Positions 1 through 7,324 of a stretch of 17,102 nucleotides of DNA are shown one piece after another. Position numbers and translations under genes: made by a program. The notes beneath the pieces are model-generated. The model was given only the letters and a program-made list of their open reading frames with translations, did no database searches and was not told where the DNA came from. Origin of the DNA: Clostridia bacterium (GTDB lineage Bacteria; Bacillota_A; Clostridia; Oscillospirales; CAG-382); assembly GCA_017517985.1 (NCBI GenBank), contig JAFWWX010000004.1, positions 1-17,102 of the forward strand, in the 5' to 3' direction. Each line of letters starts with the position of its first letter. The stretch's first letter is position 1.

Positions 1-387
1 TATGACAATCTCACAAATGCGGTGTTAGTCGGAGCGGGACAGCTCGGCAAGGCACTTCTGAACTACGAAGGATTCGAAGAGTTTGGCGTGAGAATAATGG
101 CAGGCTTTGATATAGAAGCCAAAAAACAGACATCAAACCAAAAACAGATACTTCCTATGGAAGAGTTCAGTAAATTTTGTAAAGAGAATAACATTAAAAT
201 TGGAATCATCTCGGTAAATAAAGAATCATCACAGCAAATTTGTGACTTGATGATAGAGAACGGGATAAGTGCAATCTGGAATTTCTCACCGCTTAGACTT
301 AATGTTCCCGAAGGAATATTGCTACAGCAAGAGAACCTGGCCTTATCACTTGCACACCTAAATAATCAATTAGTAAATCAAAATTAG
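1..387 (+). CDS. rex: Redox-sensing transcriptional repressor Rex, C-terminal part (5' end outside window)
   Basis: Rex binds DNA when NADH is low and releases it when NADH/NAD+ rises, so it controls fermentation genes. Only the last 128 codons or so are in the window, out of about 210 in the family, and the reading frame is open from base 1, so the winged-helix DNA-binding domain lies upstream. What is seen is the NAD(H)-binding Rossmann domain: AVLVGAGQLGKAL at bases 19-57 matches the Rex glycine motif (VGAGxLGxAL), followed by FDI at the end of the second strand. The final ENLALSLAHLNNQL matches the domain-swapped C-terminal helix of Rex dimers. An internal GTG at 22 is not the start. The stop codon overlaps the AGGAGG ribosome site of adhE, so the two genes are co-transcribed and Rex probably controls its own operon. 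Its operator would lie upstream of the window. Confidence 0.93.
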   Translation, partial: YDNLTNAVLVGAGQLGKALLNYEGFEEFGVRIMAGFDIEAKKQTSNQKQILPMEEFSKFCKENNIKIGIISVNKESSQQICDLMIENGISAIWNFSPLRLNVPEGILLQQENLALSLAHLNNQLVNQN

Positions 388-401
388 GAGGATAATAAAT
401 C

Positions 402-3104
402 ATGGAAAACAAGACTTACGAAATTGTAGACAGCGTTGAGAAGCTCGAAGAAGCTATTGCACGCACCAAAGAAGCTCAAAAGGTTTTTGCAACCTACACA
501 CAAGAGCAGGTTGATAAAATTTTCTTAGCTGCCGCTTCTGCTGCAAACAAAGCAAGAATCCCACTTGCAAAAATGGCAGTTGAAGAAACAGGTATGGGTA
601 TTGTAGAAGACAAGGTGATTAAAAACAACTATGCTTCTGAATACATTTACAATGCATACAAGGATACAAAAACCTGCGGTGTTATCGAAGAAGATACGGC
701 TTATGGAATAAAGAAGATAGCAGAGCCTATCGGGGTAATCGCAGCTGTTATTCCTACAACAAACCCTACATCTACAGCAATTTTCAAATGTTTGCTTGCT
801 CTTAAGACAAGAAATGCGATTATTATCTCTCCTCATCCAAGAGCAAAGAATTGCACAATTGCAGCCGCAAAACTCGTTTTAGAAGCTGCAGTTAAAGCAG
901 GTGCTCCTGAAGGTATCATCGACTGGATTGATGTTCCGAGCCTGGAAATGACAAACACAGTAATGAAAGAAGCAGACATCATCCTTGCAACCGGTGGTCC
1001 CGGAATGGTTAAGGCTGCATACTCAAGCGGTAAGCCTGCTCTCGGCGTTGGTGCCGGAAATACACCTGCAATCATTGACGACAGTGCAGATATTCTTCTC
1101 GCTGTAAACTCAATCATCCACTCCAAGACATTTGATAACGGTATGATTTGTGCATCTGAACAGTCAGTTATTGTTCTTGAAAATATCTACGACATTGTAA
1201 AAGAAGAGTTCGCAACACGCGGATGCTATTTCTTAAGCAATGAAGAAACAGAAAAAGTAAGAAAAACAATTATCATAAACGGCGCACTCAATGCGAAAAT
1301 CGTTGGTCAGCCGGCAGCTAAAATTGCGGAACTTGCAGGTGTTAAAGTTCCTGAAGGAACAAAAATACTTATTGGTGAGGTTGAATCTGTAGAGCTTTCC
1401 GAAGAATTTGCACACGAAAAGCTTTCTCCTGTTCTTGCAATGTATAAGGCAAAGGATTTCACAGAAGCGCTTGATAAAGCGGAAAGACTTGTAGAAGACG
1501 GCGGTTTCGGTCATACATCTTCTGTATATCTCAACGAGGTAACCGAAAAAGAAAAATTAGATGCATTTGCTGCAAGAATGAAGACTTGCCGTATCCTTGT
1601 TAACACACCTTCTTCACACGGCGGTATCGGTGACCTTTACAACTTCAAGCTTGCACCAAGCCTCACACTTGGTTGTGGTTCTTGGGGTGGCAACTCCGTA
1701 TCTGAAAATGTTGGTGTAAAACACCTTATCAATATCAAAACTGTAGCTGAAAGAAGGGAAAATATGCTTTGGTTCCGTGCACCTGAAAAGGTATATATTA
1801 AGAAAGGCTGTCTGCCTGTTGCTCTCGATGAGCTTAAAAATGTAATGGGTAAGAAGAGAGCGTTTATTGTAACAGATACATTCCTCTATGAAAACGGTTA
1901 TACAAAACCGATAACTGATAAACTTGATGAAATGGGTATAGCTCATACAACATTCTTTGATGTACAGCCTGATCCTACACTGAACAATGCTAAATGTGGT
2001 GCAGCACAGATGGCAGCATTTAAGCCGGATACAATCATCGCACTCGGTGGTGGTTCTGCTATGGACGCAGCAAAGATTATGTGGGTGCTCTATGAACATC
2101 CGACCGCAGACTTCATGGATATGGCTATGAGATTTATCGATATCAGAAAGAGAGTTTACACCTTCCCGAAAATGGGCGAAAAAGCATATTTCATCGCAAT
2201 TCCCACATCGGCAGGTACAGGTTCTGAGGTTACACCTTTTGCAGTTATCACAGATGAATCTACAGGTGTTAAATATCCTCTCGCAGACTATGAACTTATG
2301 CCTAATATGGCAATCATCGATACCGACTTCCATATGTCAGCTCCTAAGGGACTCACAGCTGCTTCCGGTATCGACACAGTAACGCATGCTATCGAAGCTT
2401 ATGCTGCAATGCTTGCAACAGACTACACAGACGGTCTTGCTCTTAAATCTCTTAAGACAGTATTTGAATACTTACCGAGAGCTTACGAAAACGGACAGAC
2501 AGATGTTATCGCTCGAGAAAAGATGGCTAACGCGGCTACAATGGCAGGTATGGCATTTGCAAACGCATTCCTCGGTGTATGTCACTCTATGGCTCATAAA
2601 CTCGGCGCATTCCACCACTTGCCTCACGGTGTTGCAAACGCTCTTATGATTGAAGAAGTTTTAAGATTCAACGCGGCTGAAGCACCTGCAAAGATGGGTA
2701 CATTCTCACAGTATGACCATCCGCACACACTTGCTCGTTACGCTGAAGTTGCAGATTACCTTGGTATTAAGGGTAATTCTGATGAAGAAAAACTTGAAGG
2801 CCTTATCAAAGCAATTAACGACCTTAAAGCAAAGGTTGGTATAAAAGAAACAATTAAAGATTACGGCATTGATGAAAAAGTATTCCTCGACAATCTTGAC
2901 GAAATGGTTGAACAGGCATTTGATGACCAGTGCACAGGTGCTAACCCAAGATATCCGTTAATGGCAGAAATCAAGCAGATGTATTTAAATGCATACTACG
3001 GCAAGCACTTTGAAGAGAAGGCTATGCCTACAGCAATGGATATCAAATCCAATGCAAAACCGGATGCAATCAAGGGCGTATATAATAAAGGCAAAAAAGC
3101 CTGA
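402..3104 (+). CDS. adhE: Bifunctional acetaldehyde-CoA / alcohol dehydrogenase AdhE
   Basis: This enzyme reduces acetyl-CoA to acetaldehyde and then to ethanol with two NADH, and normally forms helical filaments (spirosomes) in the cytoplasm. At 900 residues it is full length (E. coli AdhE is 891). Residues 1 to about 440 are the CoA-acylating aldehyde dehydrogenase domain with the catalytic cysteine C250 in GMICASEQ and the nucleotide-binding stretch LGVGAGNTPAIID. A linker (RRENMLWFRAPEKVY) joins it to the iron-dependent alcohol dehydrogenase domain, which has GGGSAMDAAK and the iron ligands D658, H662, H728 and H742, each in its expected motif. The ATG follows AGGAGGA at 386-392. The gene sits 14 bases after rex, the classic regulator of adhE, and 25 bases before a kinase gene. 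R. albus 7 has the same arrangement, where the gene is called aad. No key residue is missing. Confidence 0.98.
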   Translation: MENKTYEIVDSVEKLEEAIARTKEAQKVFATYTQEQVDKIFLAAASAANKARIPLAKMAVEETGMGIVEDKVIKNNYASEYIYNAYKDTKTCGVIEEDTAYGIKKIAEPIGVIAAVIPTTNPTSTAIFKCLLALKTRNAIIISPHPRAKNCTIAAAKLVLEAAVKAGAPEGIIDWIDVPSLEMTNTVMKEADIILATGGPGMVKAAYSSGKPALGVGAGNTPAIIDDSADILLAVNSIIHSKTFDNGMICASEQSVIVLENIYDIVKEEFATRGCYFLSNEETEKVRKTIIINGALNAKIVGQPAAKIAELAGVKVPEGTKILIGEVESVELSEEFAHEKLSPVLAMYKAKDFTEALDKAERLVEDGGFGHTSSVYLNEVTEKEKLDAFAARMKTCRILVNTPSSHGGIGDLYNFKLAPSLTLGCGSWGGNSVSENVGVKHLINIKTVAERRENMLWFRAPEKVYIKKGCLPVALDELKNVMGKKRAFIVTDTFLYENGYTKPITDKLDEMGIAHTTFFDVQPDPTLNNAKCGAAQMAAFKPDTIIALGGGSAMDAAKIMWVLYEHPTADFMDMAMRFIDIRKRVYTFPKMGEKAYFIAIPTSAGTGSEVTPFAVITDESTGVKYPLADYELMPNMAIIDTDFHMSAPKGLTAASGIDTVTHAIEAYAAMLATDYTDGLALKSLKTVFEYLPRAYENGQTDVIAREKMANAATMAGMAFANAFLGVCHSMAHKLGAFHHLPHGVANALMIEEVLRFNAAEAPAKMGTFSQYDHPHTLARYAEVADYLGIKGNSDEEKLEGLIKAINDLKAKVGIKETIKDYGIDEKVFLDNLDEMVEQAFDDQCTGANPRYPLMAEIKQMYLNAYYGKHFEEKAMPTAMDIKSNAKPDAIKGVYNKGKKA

Positions 3105-3129
3105 GTCAAAATAGAAGGAGGAATAAATC

Positions 3130-3879
3130 ATGAAACTTGAAAGAGTAATTGCAGTTAGAAATAATAAAACCATATACCGTGACGGAGACAGATGCATAAA
3201 GGTATTTGACGATCACTATTCAAAGGCCGATGTGCTTAATGAGGCACTCAATCAGGCAAGAATCGAAGAAACCGGACTTAACATTCCTAAAATCCTTGAG
3301 GTAACAATGGTTGACGGAAAGTGGGCAATCGTTTCAGAATTCATTAAGGGGAAGACTCTCGCACAGCTTATGGAAGAAGAGCCTGACAAAAAGGAAGAGT
3401 ACATTGAACTTCTTGTTGACCTTCAGCTTGAAGTACACTCTAAGAAATCTCCTCTCCTCAATAAGCTTAAGGATAAGATGAATCGCAAAATTAGTGCAGC
3501 AGATATCGATGCTACAACCCGTTATGATTTGCACACAAGGCTTGAAGGAATGCCAAAGCATACCAAAGTTTGTCACGGCGATTTCAACCCTTCAAACATT
3601 ATAATAACAGAAAACGGAACAGCATATATCTTAGACTGGTCCCACGCAACACAGGGAAATGCATCAGCAGATGCTGCAAGAACATATCTTTTGTTCTGGC
3701 TTGCAGGTGATATTGAAGGTGCAAAATTATATCTTGAACTTTTCTGCAAAAAGAGTGATACTGCAAAACAGTACGTTCAGAAGTGGATGCCAATTGTAGC
3801 TGCGTCACAGTCAGTTAAAGGTAACGAGAAGGAACGTGAATTCCTGCTCTCCTGGGTAGATGTTGTTGATTACGAATAA
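3130..3879 (+). CDS. APH-fold kinase (phosphotransferase) of the rex-adhE-hydS operon
   Basis: A 249-residue kinase of the aminoglycoside-phosphotransferase/choline-kinase superfamily. Visible motifs are the catalytic loop VCHGDFNPSNIII with D151 as likely catalytic base and N156 as metal ligand, the following ILDWSHA with D169 as second metal ligand, and a possible ATP-binding lysine K24 in RCIKVFDD. The hinge-like stretch WAIVSEFIKGKTL supports a two-lobed kinase fold. Its substrate cannot be read from sequence. In the matching R. albus operon the gene was annotated as a serine/threonine protein kinase, and the SpoIIE/PP2C-type phosphatase four genes downstream makes a kinase-phosphatase pair plausible. 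It could instead phosphorylate a small molecule, as most APH-fold enzymes do. A strong GAAGGAGGAAT ribosome site precedes the ATG. No resistance role is implied by the context. Confidence 0.85.
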   Translation: MKLERVIAVRNNKTIYRDGDRCIKVFDDHYSKADVLNEALNQARIEETGLNIPKILEVTMVDGKWAIVSEFIKGKTLAQLMEEEPDKKEEYIELLVDLQLEVHSKKSPLLNKLKDKMNRKISAADIDATTRYDLHTRLEGMPKHTKVCHGDFNPSNIIITENGTAYILDWSHATQGNASADAARTYLLFWLAGDIEGAKLYLELFCKKSDTAKQYVQKWMPIVAASQSVKGNEKEREFLLSWVDVVDYE

Positions 3880-3893
3880 TAAATTGTTAACCG

Positions 3894-3925
3894 GATTATG
3901 TGCCTTTTCACAAAGGCACATAATC
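3894..3925 (+). promoter_or_regulatory. Perfect intra-operon hairpin without a U-run
   Basis: A 14-base perfect inverted repeat (left arm 3894-3907, right arm 3912-3925) encloses the four-base loop TCAC in the 77-base gap between the kinase gene and the first [2Fe-2S] gene. It is followed by ACGAAAAAATTTG rather than a run of T, so it is not a good intrinsic terminator on the + strand, and no T-run flanks it on the - strand either. Likely roles are an RNA-processing or stabilising element that sets different mRNA levels for adhE and hydS, or partial attenuation. The pairing is certain; the function is inferred. Confidence 0.75.
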
Positions 3926-3956
3926 ACGAAAAAATTTGAAAGGATTGAATAGTAAA

Positions 3957-4196
3957 ATGAAAATAACAGTATGTATCGGTAGTTCATGTCACATTAAGGG
4001 TTCCCGTCAGGTTGTAGAACAGCTTCAGTATCTTATTAACGAAAATAATCTCGGCGATAAGGTTGAACTTGGCGGAACATTTTGTATGAATAAATGTCAG
4101 CAGGGTGTTTGCGTTACAGTAGACGAAGAATTTCATTCAGTTACACCGGATACAGTAAGCGAGTTCTTCCAGAAAGAAGTTCTTGCAAAGGTGTGA
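3957..4196 (+). CDS. Small thioredoxin-like [2Fe-2S] ferredoxin (first of tandem pair)
   Basis: A 79-residue protein of the NuoE-like/thioredoxin-like [2Fe-2S] fold. Four cysteines, C6, C11, C43 and C47, form the family spacing CxxxxC...CxxxC in CIGSSCHIKGS and FCMNKC. Such domains carry a single [2Fe-2S] cluster and pass single electrons in complex I (NuoE) and in multi-subunit [FeFe] hydrogenases. Here it stands alone, directly before hydS, so it is a candidate electron partner of HydS or HydA2. I chose the ATG at 3957 because the paralogue just downstream begins with the same M-x-I-x-x-C spacing; in-frame TTG codons at 3936 and 3945 are less likely. AAAGGA at 3938-3944 lies rather far (about 12 bases) from this ATG, so a TTG start remains possible. 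Confidence 0.85.
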   Translation: MKITVCIGSSCHIKGSRQVVEQLQYLINENNLGDKVELGGTFCMNKCQQGVCVTVDEEFHSVTPDTVSEFFQKEVLAKV

Positions 4197-4200
4197 TAAT

Positions 4201-4461
4201 ATGATTATTCAGATTTGTGTTGGAAGTTCTTGTCATTTGAAAGGCTCACCGGAAATAGTAGAACTGCTCACTCAAGCGGTTAAAGATCACAAACTTGAGG
4301 ATGAAATAACACTTGCCGGAAGCTTTTGTATAGGTAAGTGCAATAGAGTAGGGGTAACTGTACAGGTAGATGATGTTATACATACAGGAATTAACCGTGA
4401 GAATTTTAAAGAATTTTTTAATGACAAGGTGCTCTCTGTAATAGAAAACGAAAGGAAGTAA
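4201..4461 (+). CDS. Small thioredoxin-like [2Fe-2S] ferredoxin (second of tandem pair)
   Basis: An 86-residue paralogue of the preceding gene with the same cysteine positions (C6, C11, C43, C47) and shared CxGSSCHxKGS and FCxxKC motifs. It probably binds one [2Fe-2S] cluster. The ATG lies four bases after the TGA of the first copy and AAAGGTG inside that gene serves as ribosome site, so the two are likely translationally coupled; an in-frame ATG at 4183 would add six residues that break the family start. Outside the cysteine motifs the copies have diverged considerably (for example GVCVTVDEEFHSV against GVTVQVDDVIHTG), so this is an old duplication and not an assembly artefact. The two proteins may act as a heterodimer or serve the two hydrogenases separately; neither is shown by sequence. 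Confidence 0.87.
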   Translation: MIIQICVGSSCHLKGSPEIVELLTQAVKDHKLEDEITLAGSFCIGKCNRVGVTVQVDDVIHTGINRENFKEFFNDKVLSVIENERK

Positions 4462-4467
4462 CGGGAA

Positions 4468-6147
4468 ATGCCAAATTGTTTGACCTTAAAAAAATCAAAT
4501 TGCAAAAACTGTTATAAATGTATTCGTCATTGCCCCGTAAAAGCAATTCGCTTTTCCGGAAATCAGGCACATATTATAGGGAATGAATGTATCTTATGCG
4601 GTCAGTGCTTTGTTGTCTGTCCGCAGAATGCAAAACAGATTGTAGATGAAACAGAAAAAGTAAGGGTATTATTACAAAGCGGCAATCCTGTAGTTGTAAG
4701 TCTTGCTCCGTCATTTGTTGCCAACTATGACGGAGTAGGCATCAATGCAATGCGTGATGCACTTCAAAAGCTTGGATTCTATGATGTGGAAGAAACAGCT
4801 ATCGGTGCAACCATCGTAAAAAAAGAGTATGAAAGAATGCTGAAAGAGGATGAGCGCGATATAATCATCACATCTTGCTGCCACTCAATCAACTTGCTTA
4901 TACAGAAGTATTTCCCGGCAGAGCTTGAATATCTTGCAGATGTGGTTTCTCCTATGCAGGCACATTGCATGGATATTAAGAAGAGATTCCCGAATGCTAA
5001 AACAGTATTTATCGGACCTTGCGTGTCCAAAAAGGATGAAGCAGAGCATTATGAAGGAATTGTTGATGCGGTTCTTACATTTGAAGAACTTACACAGTGG
5101 TTAAAAGAAGCAAATATAGAGCTGAAAAAGGAAATAGATTCAGAACCTGAAAGTCGTGCAAGATTCTTCCCGACAACAGGAGGAATTCTTAAAACAATGA
5201 CTCAGGATGCTCCCGGATACACATATCTTGCACTTGACGGTGTAGAAAACTGTATAGATGCACTTAAAGATATTGAAAGCGGTAAAATTCATAAATGCTT
5301 TATTGAAATGTCAGCTTGTGTAGGAAGCTGCATCGGCGGTCCTGTAATGGAAAAGTATCACCGTACTTCTGCAGTAAAAGACTACATCACAGTTTCCAAC
5401 TATGCAGGTGAAAAAGATTTCGATGTGCTACAACCTAACTCGGTTGAATTAAGCAAACAGTTTGAATTTATTGAACACAGACTTCAGCAACCGTCAGAAA
5501 CTGAAATTTTCAATGTGCTTCGTCAGATGGGTAAATTTAAACCTTCTGATGAACTCAACTGCGGCTCCTGCGGATACAACACTTGTCGTGAAAAGGCTAT
5601 AGCAATCTGTCAGGGTAAGGCTGAAATATCCATGTGTTTGCCGTTCTTAAAGGATAAGGCAGAAAGCTTCTCTGATACAATTGTAAAGAATACACCGAAT
5701 GGTCTTATTGTTCTTAATGAGGAACTTGAGGTACAACAGATAAATGAAGCCGCAAGAAAAATAATGAATGTACGCTCAAGCACAGATATATTAGGTGATC
5801 AGGTTATTCGCATTATGGATCCTACAGACTTTATGGAAGTAAGAAATACGGGCAGAGATATCAGAAACAAGATGGTATATCTTCCTGAATATAAAAGATA
5901 TGTTGAACAGTCAGTTGTTTATGATAAAGACTCACATCTCTTAATAGGCATTATGCGTGATGTAACCGATGAACAGACAGAAAGAGAAAAGAAAGAAAGC
6001 ATCAGCAGACAGACTGTTGAGGTAGCAGATAAAGTCGTAGATAAGCAGATGCGTATCGTTCAGGAAATTGCTTCTCTTCTCGGCGAAACTGCAGCAGAAA
6101 CCAAAATTGCTCTTGCAAAGCTAAAGGAGTCGATACAGGATGAATGA
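4468..6147 (+). CDS. hydS: Putative sensory [FeFe] hydrogenase with PAS domain (HydS)
   Basis: A 559-residue member of the putatively sensory, PAS-containing [FeFe] hydrogenases (group C type). Domains in order: two [4Fe-4S] ferredoxin motifs (C12, C15, C18, C22 and C41, C44, C47, C51); an H-cluster domain with L1 TSCCHS (C137, C138), L2 GPCVSKKDE (C185) and L3 EMSACVGSCIGGP (C284, C288); a further four-cysteine cluster motif (C365, C368, C373, C390) like the PF04060 Fe-S domain; a PAS domain at about 400-510; and a helical tail. The four H-cluster ligands are present, but the surroundings differ from catalytic enzymes: proline of TSCCP is histidine, methionine of L2 is glycine, and methionine of L3 is serine. 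This fits a slow, H2- or redox-sensing protein. With no kinase or output domain of its own, it probably signals through the phosphatase gene that overlaps its end by eight bases. Confidence 0.93.
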   Translation: MPNCLTLKKSNCKNCYKCIRHCPVKAIRFSGNQAHIIGNECILCGQCFVVCPQNAKQIVDETEKVRVLLQSGNPVVVSLAPSFVANYDGVGINAMRDALQKLGFYDVEETAIGATIVKKEYERMLKEDERDIIITSCCHSINLLIQKYFPAELEYLADVVSPMQAHCMDIKKRFPNAKTVFIGPCVSKKDEAEHYEGIVDAVLTFEELTQWLKEANIELKKEIDSEPESRARFFPTTGGILKTMTQDAPGYTYLALDGVENCIDALKDIESGKIHKCFIEMSACVGSCIGGPVMEKYHRTSAVKDYITVSNYAGEKDFDVLQPNSVELSKQFEFIEHRLQQPSETEIFNVLRQMGKFKPSDELNCGSCGYNTCREKAIAICQGKAEISMCLPFLKDKAESFSDTIVKNTPNGLIVLNEELEVQQINEAARKIMNVRSSTDILGDQVIRIMDPTDFMEVRNTGRDIRNKMVYLPEYKRYVEQSVVYDKDSHLLIGIMRDVTDEQTEREKKESISRQTVEVADKVVDKQMRIVQEIASLLGETAAETKIALAKLKESIQDE

Positions 6148-7312
6148 TTTATGTGCAGATATCGGCTGGAAGAGTATTAACCATATAGGAGAACAACTTT
6201 GTGGTGACCATGTTGAAATAGTTGAACAAAACGAAGACTCAACTGTTATCGTTCTTGCAGACGGTCTTGGAAGCGGAGTTAAGGCAAGCATTTTGTCTAC
6301 TCTCACATCAAAGATAATATCCACGATGATGGCTGCCGGACTTCCAATAGAGGAATGTGTTTCAACAATTGCCGCAACACTTCCTGTATGTTCGGTAAGA
6401 GGCGTTGCATATTCAACTTTCACCATTATGCATCTCATAAACAATGAAACTGCAGAAATTATACAATATGACAATCCGCAGGTGATTGTACTTCGTGATA
6501 ATGTGAACTATGATTATCCGAAGACAGAAATGAATATTGACGGTAAAAAGATTTATAAGTCTGTTATACGCCTGCATGAAAATGATATTTTTATTGCAAT
6601 GAGCGATGGCTGTCCTCATGCCGGTATCGGTATGGCATACAACTTTGGATGGAAGAGGGAAGACATCATAGATTTTATGGAAACGATGTCTGTAGCCGGA
6701 TTAACCGCAAAAAATTTGTCAACATTGCTCGTTGACGAATGTGATAAGCTGTACGGATATAAGCCCGGCGATGATGCAACAGCGTGTATTGTTAAAATAA
6801 GAAAACGCGAGCCGATGAATATACTCTTTGGTCCTCCCTCTAATCGTGATGATTGCGACAGAATGATGTCTCTGTTTTTCTCGAAGCAAGGCAAGCATAT
6901 TATATGCGGCGGAACAACATCATCAATCGCTGCAAAGTATTTGAGAAAACCTTTGCAGGCAACTCTGAATTTTGAAAAATCAGATGTGCCACCGATCGCA
7001 AAGCTTGAAGGTGTTGACCTGGTAACCGAAGGCGTTATTACAATGAACAAGGTAATTGAATATGCAAAGGATTATCTTGGTAAAAACGAATTATATGAGC
7101 AATGGAATTACAAGCGTGATGGTGCTTCGCTGATATGTCAGCTCTTATTTGAAGAAGCAACCGATATAAACTTTTATGTAGGCAGAGCAATCAACCCGGC
7201 GCATCAGAACCCTGATTTGCCGATAAATTTCAGTATTAAAATGAATTTGGTTGAAGAGCTTTCAAAAAGCCTTAAGGAAATGGGTAAAAGAATTAAAGTA
7301 AGTTATTTTTAA
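6140..7312 (+). CDS. SpoIIE/PP2C-type protein phosphatase linked to HydS
   Basis: A 390-residue metal-dependent serine/threonine phosphatase of the SpoIIE/PP2C type. The metal-binding motifs are seen in order: VLADGLGSG (D41, G42), AMSDGCPHAG (D156) and KPGDDATA (D211, D212). The catalytic domain ends near residue 222. The remaining 165 residues or so form an extra C-terminal domain that I do not recognise (it starts around EPMNILFGPPSN and includes CGGTTSSIAAKYL). The ATG lies within the last codons of hydS, with AAGGAG 11 bases upstream, so translation is probably coupled. Phosphatase-linked PAS hydrogenases are a known arrangement in Clostridia. The likely role is to convert the HydS state into dephosphorylation of an unknown protein, perhaps a target of the upstream kinase. 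The substrate is not known. Confidence 0.88.
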   Translation: MNDLCADIGWKSINHIGEQLCGDHVEIVEQNEDSTVIVLADGLGSGVKASILSTLTSKIISTMMAAGLPIEECVSTIAATLPVCSVRGVAYSTFTIMHLINNETAEIIQYDNPQVIVLRDNVNYDYPKTEMNIDGKKIYKSVIRLHENDIFIAMSDGCPHAGIGMAYNFGWKREDIIDFMETMSVAGLTAKNLSTLLVDECDKLYGYKPGDDATACIVKIRKREPMNILFGPPSNRDDCDRMMSLFFSKQGKHIICGGTTSSIAAKYLRKPLQATLNFEKSDVPPIAKLEGVDLVTEGVITMNKVIEYAKDYLGKNELYEQWNYKRDGASLICQLLFEEATDINFYVGRAINPAHQNPDLPINFSIKMNLVEELSKSLKEMGKRIKVSYF

Positions 7313-7324
7313 GGAGAGTGAATT

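Noticed and set aside
1614..2333. 239-codon open frame on the - strand inside adhE
   Set aside because: It lies opposite a fully conserved enzyme, has no ribosome site, and its product is rich in cysteine, histidine and arginine with no known motif. Long antisense frames are expected from the codon use of the + strand gene.
2386..2649. 87-codon + strand open frame overlapping adhE
   Set aside because: It is a shifted frame of the conserved iron alcohol dehydrogenase domain with low-complexity leucine/glutamine-rich product and no ribosome site.
3130..3879. Aminoglycoside resistance gene
   Set aside because: Only the general kinase fold matches. The gene is embedded in a metabolic operon with matching codon use, and no mobile element is nearby.
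3884..3901. Possible Rex operator TTGTTAA upstream of the [2Fe-2S] genes
   Set aside because: Only the left half matches; after the four-base spacer the right half matches two of seven positions of TTAACAA. A further TTGTTAA at 12584-12590 also lacks its partner half.
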